A stretch of 5,258 bases of DNA. Source: Caldifarciminota bacterium. GTDB lineage: Bacteria > Hydrothermota > Hydrothermia > LBFQ01 > DSFT01. A program made the position numbers and the translations under genes. This document shows, piece after piece, positions 3,317 through 5,258 of the stretch. The DNA is taken from positions 1 to 5,258 of the forward strand of contig WGAQ01000180.1 of NCBI GenBank assembly GCA_015494735.1, read 5' to 3'. The notes under the pieces are model-generated. The model searched no databases. It was not told where the DNA came from and worked only from the letters and a program-made list of their open reading frames with translations. The first letter of the stretch is position 1, and every line of letters begins with the position of its first letter.

Positions 3317-5059
3317 ATGATTGTCTTCATAGTCGAACGTGCTGGTAAGGAAGAACTCCTTAAAATAAGTCGATTGCCATTTACATTCGGGAAGGAAAAT
3401 GCAGATTTCACCGACCCATCCATGGAAGAGGACCATTTTACCCTGGTGGGGTTTACGGATGGCGAAATTATCGGTATTGCGAACAAAGAGGTCTATGTTA
3501 ACGGGGAGAAACTGGATGGTGAACTCCACATAAAATTAAACGACGAGGTGGAAATAGGTAACGTTAAACTCACCCTGGTTCAGGTGGACCCGGAAGACAT
3601 AGAAGTTATAGAGCAGAAACTGGAAGCATTGAGCCAGCCCACCCAGTTCCTCAACATAGACGAAACGGATATAGCATACCTGAAATTCCTATCAGGTCCG
3701 GAAGCCGGAAAGATTCTCGAACTGGACCACTCCGGTATAATCGGAAGGGACCCATCCGTCGAATACGTCATAGAGGACCCCTATATCTCCAGGAAACAGG
3801 CAAAGATTTACGTCCTGGGAGACAGGTACGAGATTGAGGACATCGGAGGAAAGAATCCCCTCCTCATCAACGGTAAGGTGGTTAAGGGGAGGAAGGAGCT
3901 CCACAGCGGGGACGAGATACAGATGGGGAAGACCCGCGCCCTCTTCATCAATCCGAAGGAGAAGCCGGAGAGCGAGATACTGAAGTCCAGAGGAGTCCCC
4001 AGATGGGTGTATGGTCTGATACTTCTTATGATTCTGGCCCTTGCCGGACTGGGAACCGCATTCTACTTCTATCAGAAGAACCAGACCTACACCAGTTATA
4101 TAAACCTGGCACAGGGGACCCTGGGGAGTCTGAACCTCTACGAGACCACAGAGGAAAAGGTGAAGGAATTGCAATCGGCCCTCGAATATCTGGACAAGGC
4201 GGAGAAGATAAAGCCCTCCGAAAAGGTCTCCAGTCTGAAGGAAATCACTCAGAAGTACCTGGAAGCCTGGAAACACGTACTGAAGGCGGAGAATCTCGCA
4301 AAGGAAGGGAAAACTGCGGAAGCCCTGTCGGAGCTGGAGAAGACGAAGGGAATCCTTATAGACAGGGAAACCGGAGATGACGACCCCTATGTGCTCAAAC
4401 TTTACGACAAACTTCTGAAAGCCACCCTCATACAGGAATCCTACGCCAAGGCAAAGGTGCTCTTCGAAAGCGGTAAACCGGATGAGGCCCTCCAGATTCT
4501 CAACATAGCCCTGAGCAGGGCCCCCAATCATCCACAGCTGGTCGAGTTGAAGAAGATTATCGAGGAGAGCAAGAAGAGCAGGAAGAAGATTACGAAGGAA
4601 GAGGCCAGGCGCAAGCTGGCAATGCTCAAAAAGGTAAAACCCGAAAAGAAAACGCGGAAGGAGTCCACCCCTCCGAAGGAAGGGGCCATGGACCTGACCC
4701 CCAAACTGAGCATCTCTCTGCCCAAGCCGGAGGAGATGAATCTGGAAGTGGCGCCGAAAACCGGCATCTCCCTGGAGCCCCGTCTGGACTACGATGCCAA
4801 TCTGAGGAAGGCATACGAACTGGAACACGACCTGGATAAGACCATAAGGATAGCCACACAGGTTCTGCAGGATGACCCCAACAACCACATAGCCAAGTAT
4901 TACATGGAACTGGCCAGGAGGGAAAAGAAGGCGAGGGCATACGAGCAGAGAGGCGATTATAAGAGGGCTCTGTCCGAGTGGAGGACCATACTGCGTCTGG
5001 ACCCAAAGAATAAGTGGGCACAGGAAGCCATACTGAGGTTGAGCGTAAATGAGGGCTAA
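3317..5059 (+). CDS. tandem-FHA, single-pass membrane, TPR-containing protein
   Basis: A 580-residue envelope protein with a clear domain order. Residues 1-90 form a degenerate FHA-like domain and 120-212 a better-preserved FHA domain. The latter has GR (143-144), 'DPYISRKQA' (154-162), DIGGKN (175-180), ING (184-186) and SGDEIQMG (197-204). FHA domains bind phosphothreonine peptides. One transmembrane helix spans about 230-252; basic residues before it place the FHA domains in the cytoplasm and the rest outside. The outer part holds helical TPR-like repeats at about 260-415, the clearest being 376-405 ('GKPDEALQILNIALSRAPN'). A strongly basic segment (418-448) and a Pro/Ser/Leu linker (450-490) follow, then another TPR pair (about 497-575). 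This resembles, without proving kinship, FHA-TM ring components of secretion or pilus machines. It may instead couple Ser/Thr kinase signalling to envelope assembly. The ATG is supported by a -10 hexamer 6 bases upstream; the 3' end overlaps the next gene by 11 bases. Confidence 0.9.
   Translation: MIVFIVERAGKEELLKISRLPFTFGKENADFTDPSMEEDHFTLVGFTDGEIIGIANKEVYVNGEKLDGELHIKLNDEVEIGNVKLTLVQVDPEDIEVIEQKLEALSQPTQFLNIDETDIAYLKFLSGPEAGKILELDHSGIIGRDPSVEYVIEDPYISRKQAKIYVLGDRYEIEDIGGKNPLLINGKVVKGRKELHSGDEIQMGKTRALFINPKEKPESEILKSRGVPRWVYGLILLMILALAGLGTAFYFYQKNQTYTSYINLAQGTLGSLNLYETTEEKVKELQSALEYLDKAEKIKPSEKVSSLKEITQKYLEAWKHVLKAENLAKEGKTAEALSELEKTKGILIDRETGDDDPYVLKLYDKLLKATLIQESYAKAKVLFESGKPDEALQILNIALSRAPNHPQLVELKKIIEESKKSRKKITKEEARRKLAMLKKVKPEKKTRKESTPPKEGAMDLTPKLSISLPKPEEMNLEVAPKTGISLEPRLDYDANLRKAYELEHDLDKTIRIATQVLQDDPNNHIAKYYMELARREKKARAYEQRGDYKRALSEWRTILRLDPKNKWAQEAILRLSVNEG
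5035..5039 (+). promoter_or_regulatory. Shine-Dalgarno site of the right-edge gene
   Basis: GAGGT stands 9 bases before the ATG at 5049, inside the 3' end of the FHA gene, and supports translation of the overlapping downstream gene. Confidence 0.55.
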
Positions 5060-5258
5060 GATAATCGTACTCGTACTCCTGCTGGCCGGAATACTGGCAG
5101 GAGTGGGTTATTTCCTCTTCGTATTCAGGGGAAAGACTTCTCCGCAAAACATAGTGGATTTTCAGGAATTCATAAGATTACCCGACTCCACGGAAGTGGC
5201 ATCGGAGACCACCCCGGCAGAGGAAGAGGAGAAACCACAGCCTCAGGCCCCTCCACCC
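5049..5258 (+). CDS. N-terminal part of a membrane-anchored proline/acid-rich protein (runs off the right edge)
   Basis: The open frame from ATG 5049 reaches the window end and gives 70 residues. Arg2 and Lys4 precede one long hydrophobic helix (about 5-26), followed by Arg27 and Lys29. The charges on both sides leave orientation open, but a short basic N-terminus favours N-inside. Past the helix, about residues 31-70 are polar, with an acidic run EEEE (58-61) and a Pro/Gln-rich tail (63-70). This is typical of a flexible linker before an extracytoplasmic domain, as in TonB-like or SPOR-type proteins, but that domain is outside the window. The helix has no lipobox cysteine and could be an uncleaved anchor. 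The start overlaps the FHA-TPR gene by 11 bases and has its own GAGGT, so the two proteins are co-translated and probably partners. I do not recognise the family. Confidence 0.8.
   Translation, partial: MRAKIIVLVLLLAGILAGVGYFLFVFRGKTSPQNIVDFQEFIRLPDSTEVASETTPAEEEEKPQPQAPPP

Noticed and set aside
3692..4888. A 398-codon open frame on the minus strand, antisense to the FHA-TPR gene
   Set aside because: It is opposite a gene with clear FHA, TM and TPR features. Its translation is a low-complexity Leu/Phe/Gly/Gln mix without motifs, and it has no -10 or SD context. Biased codon use in the real gene explains it.

Overview
The window looks like chromosomal DNA of a bacterium, probably a thermophile from a poorly sampled lineage. 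Evidence seen: a bacterial-style tRNA-Phe; a bacterial-type -10 hexamer just before nearly every transcription unit; very tight packing; frequent AGG/AGA (Arg) and ATA (Ile) codons; and proteins rich in Glu, Lys and Arg. Thermophily and the lineage are inference, and I cannot name a genus. GC content is a little over half by eye. I see no insertion sequence, phage gene, CRISPR array or classical terminator.

Layout from left to right. On the minus strand an alpha/beta hydrolase (61-900) overlaps the start of a second gene that runs off the left edge (1-89). Facing away from it is tRNA-Phe(GAA) (974-1046), followed 21 bases later by a GT2-family glycosyltransferase (1068-1910) and a 66-residue two-helix membrane protein (1928-2128). 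These meet, stop codon to stop codon, a minus-strand pair: a DUF167 protein (2978-3196) coupled by an ATGA overlap to a divergent RNase HII-like protein (2130-2981). A roughly 120-base divergent promoter region follows. To its right is a 580-residue membrane protein (3317-5059) with two cytoplasmic FHA domains, one transmembrane helix and a TPR-rich outer part. It overlaps a second membrane-anchored, proline/acid-rich protein cut off by the right edge (5049-5258).

The most striking pattern is regulatory. The hydrolase, glycosyltransferase, small membrane protein and FHA gene each have TATAAT, TAAAAT or TATACT ending exactly 6 or 7 bases before the start codon, with no Shine-Dalgarno site. DUF167 has the same hexamer 10 bases away, and the tRNA has it 12 bases away. 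The three genes that start inside an upstream gene instead carry Shine-Dalgarno sites. This predicts leaderless mRNAs for first genes and SD-dependent translation for internal genes.

Two protein-level points stand out. The RNase HII-like protein lacks an acidic residue where the third catalytic carboxylate is expected. The FHA-TM-TPR protein and its downstream partner look like an uncharacterised cell-envelope assembly or signalling pair.
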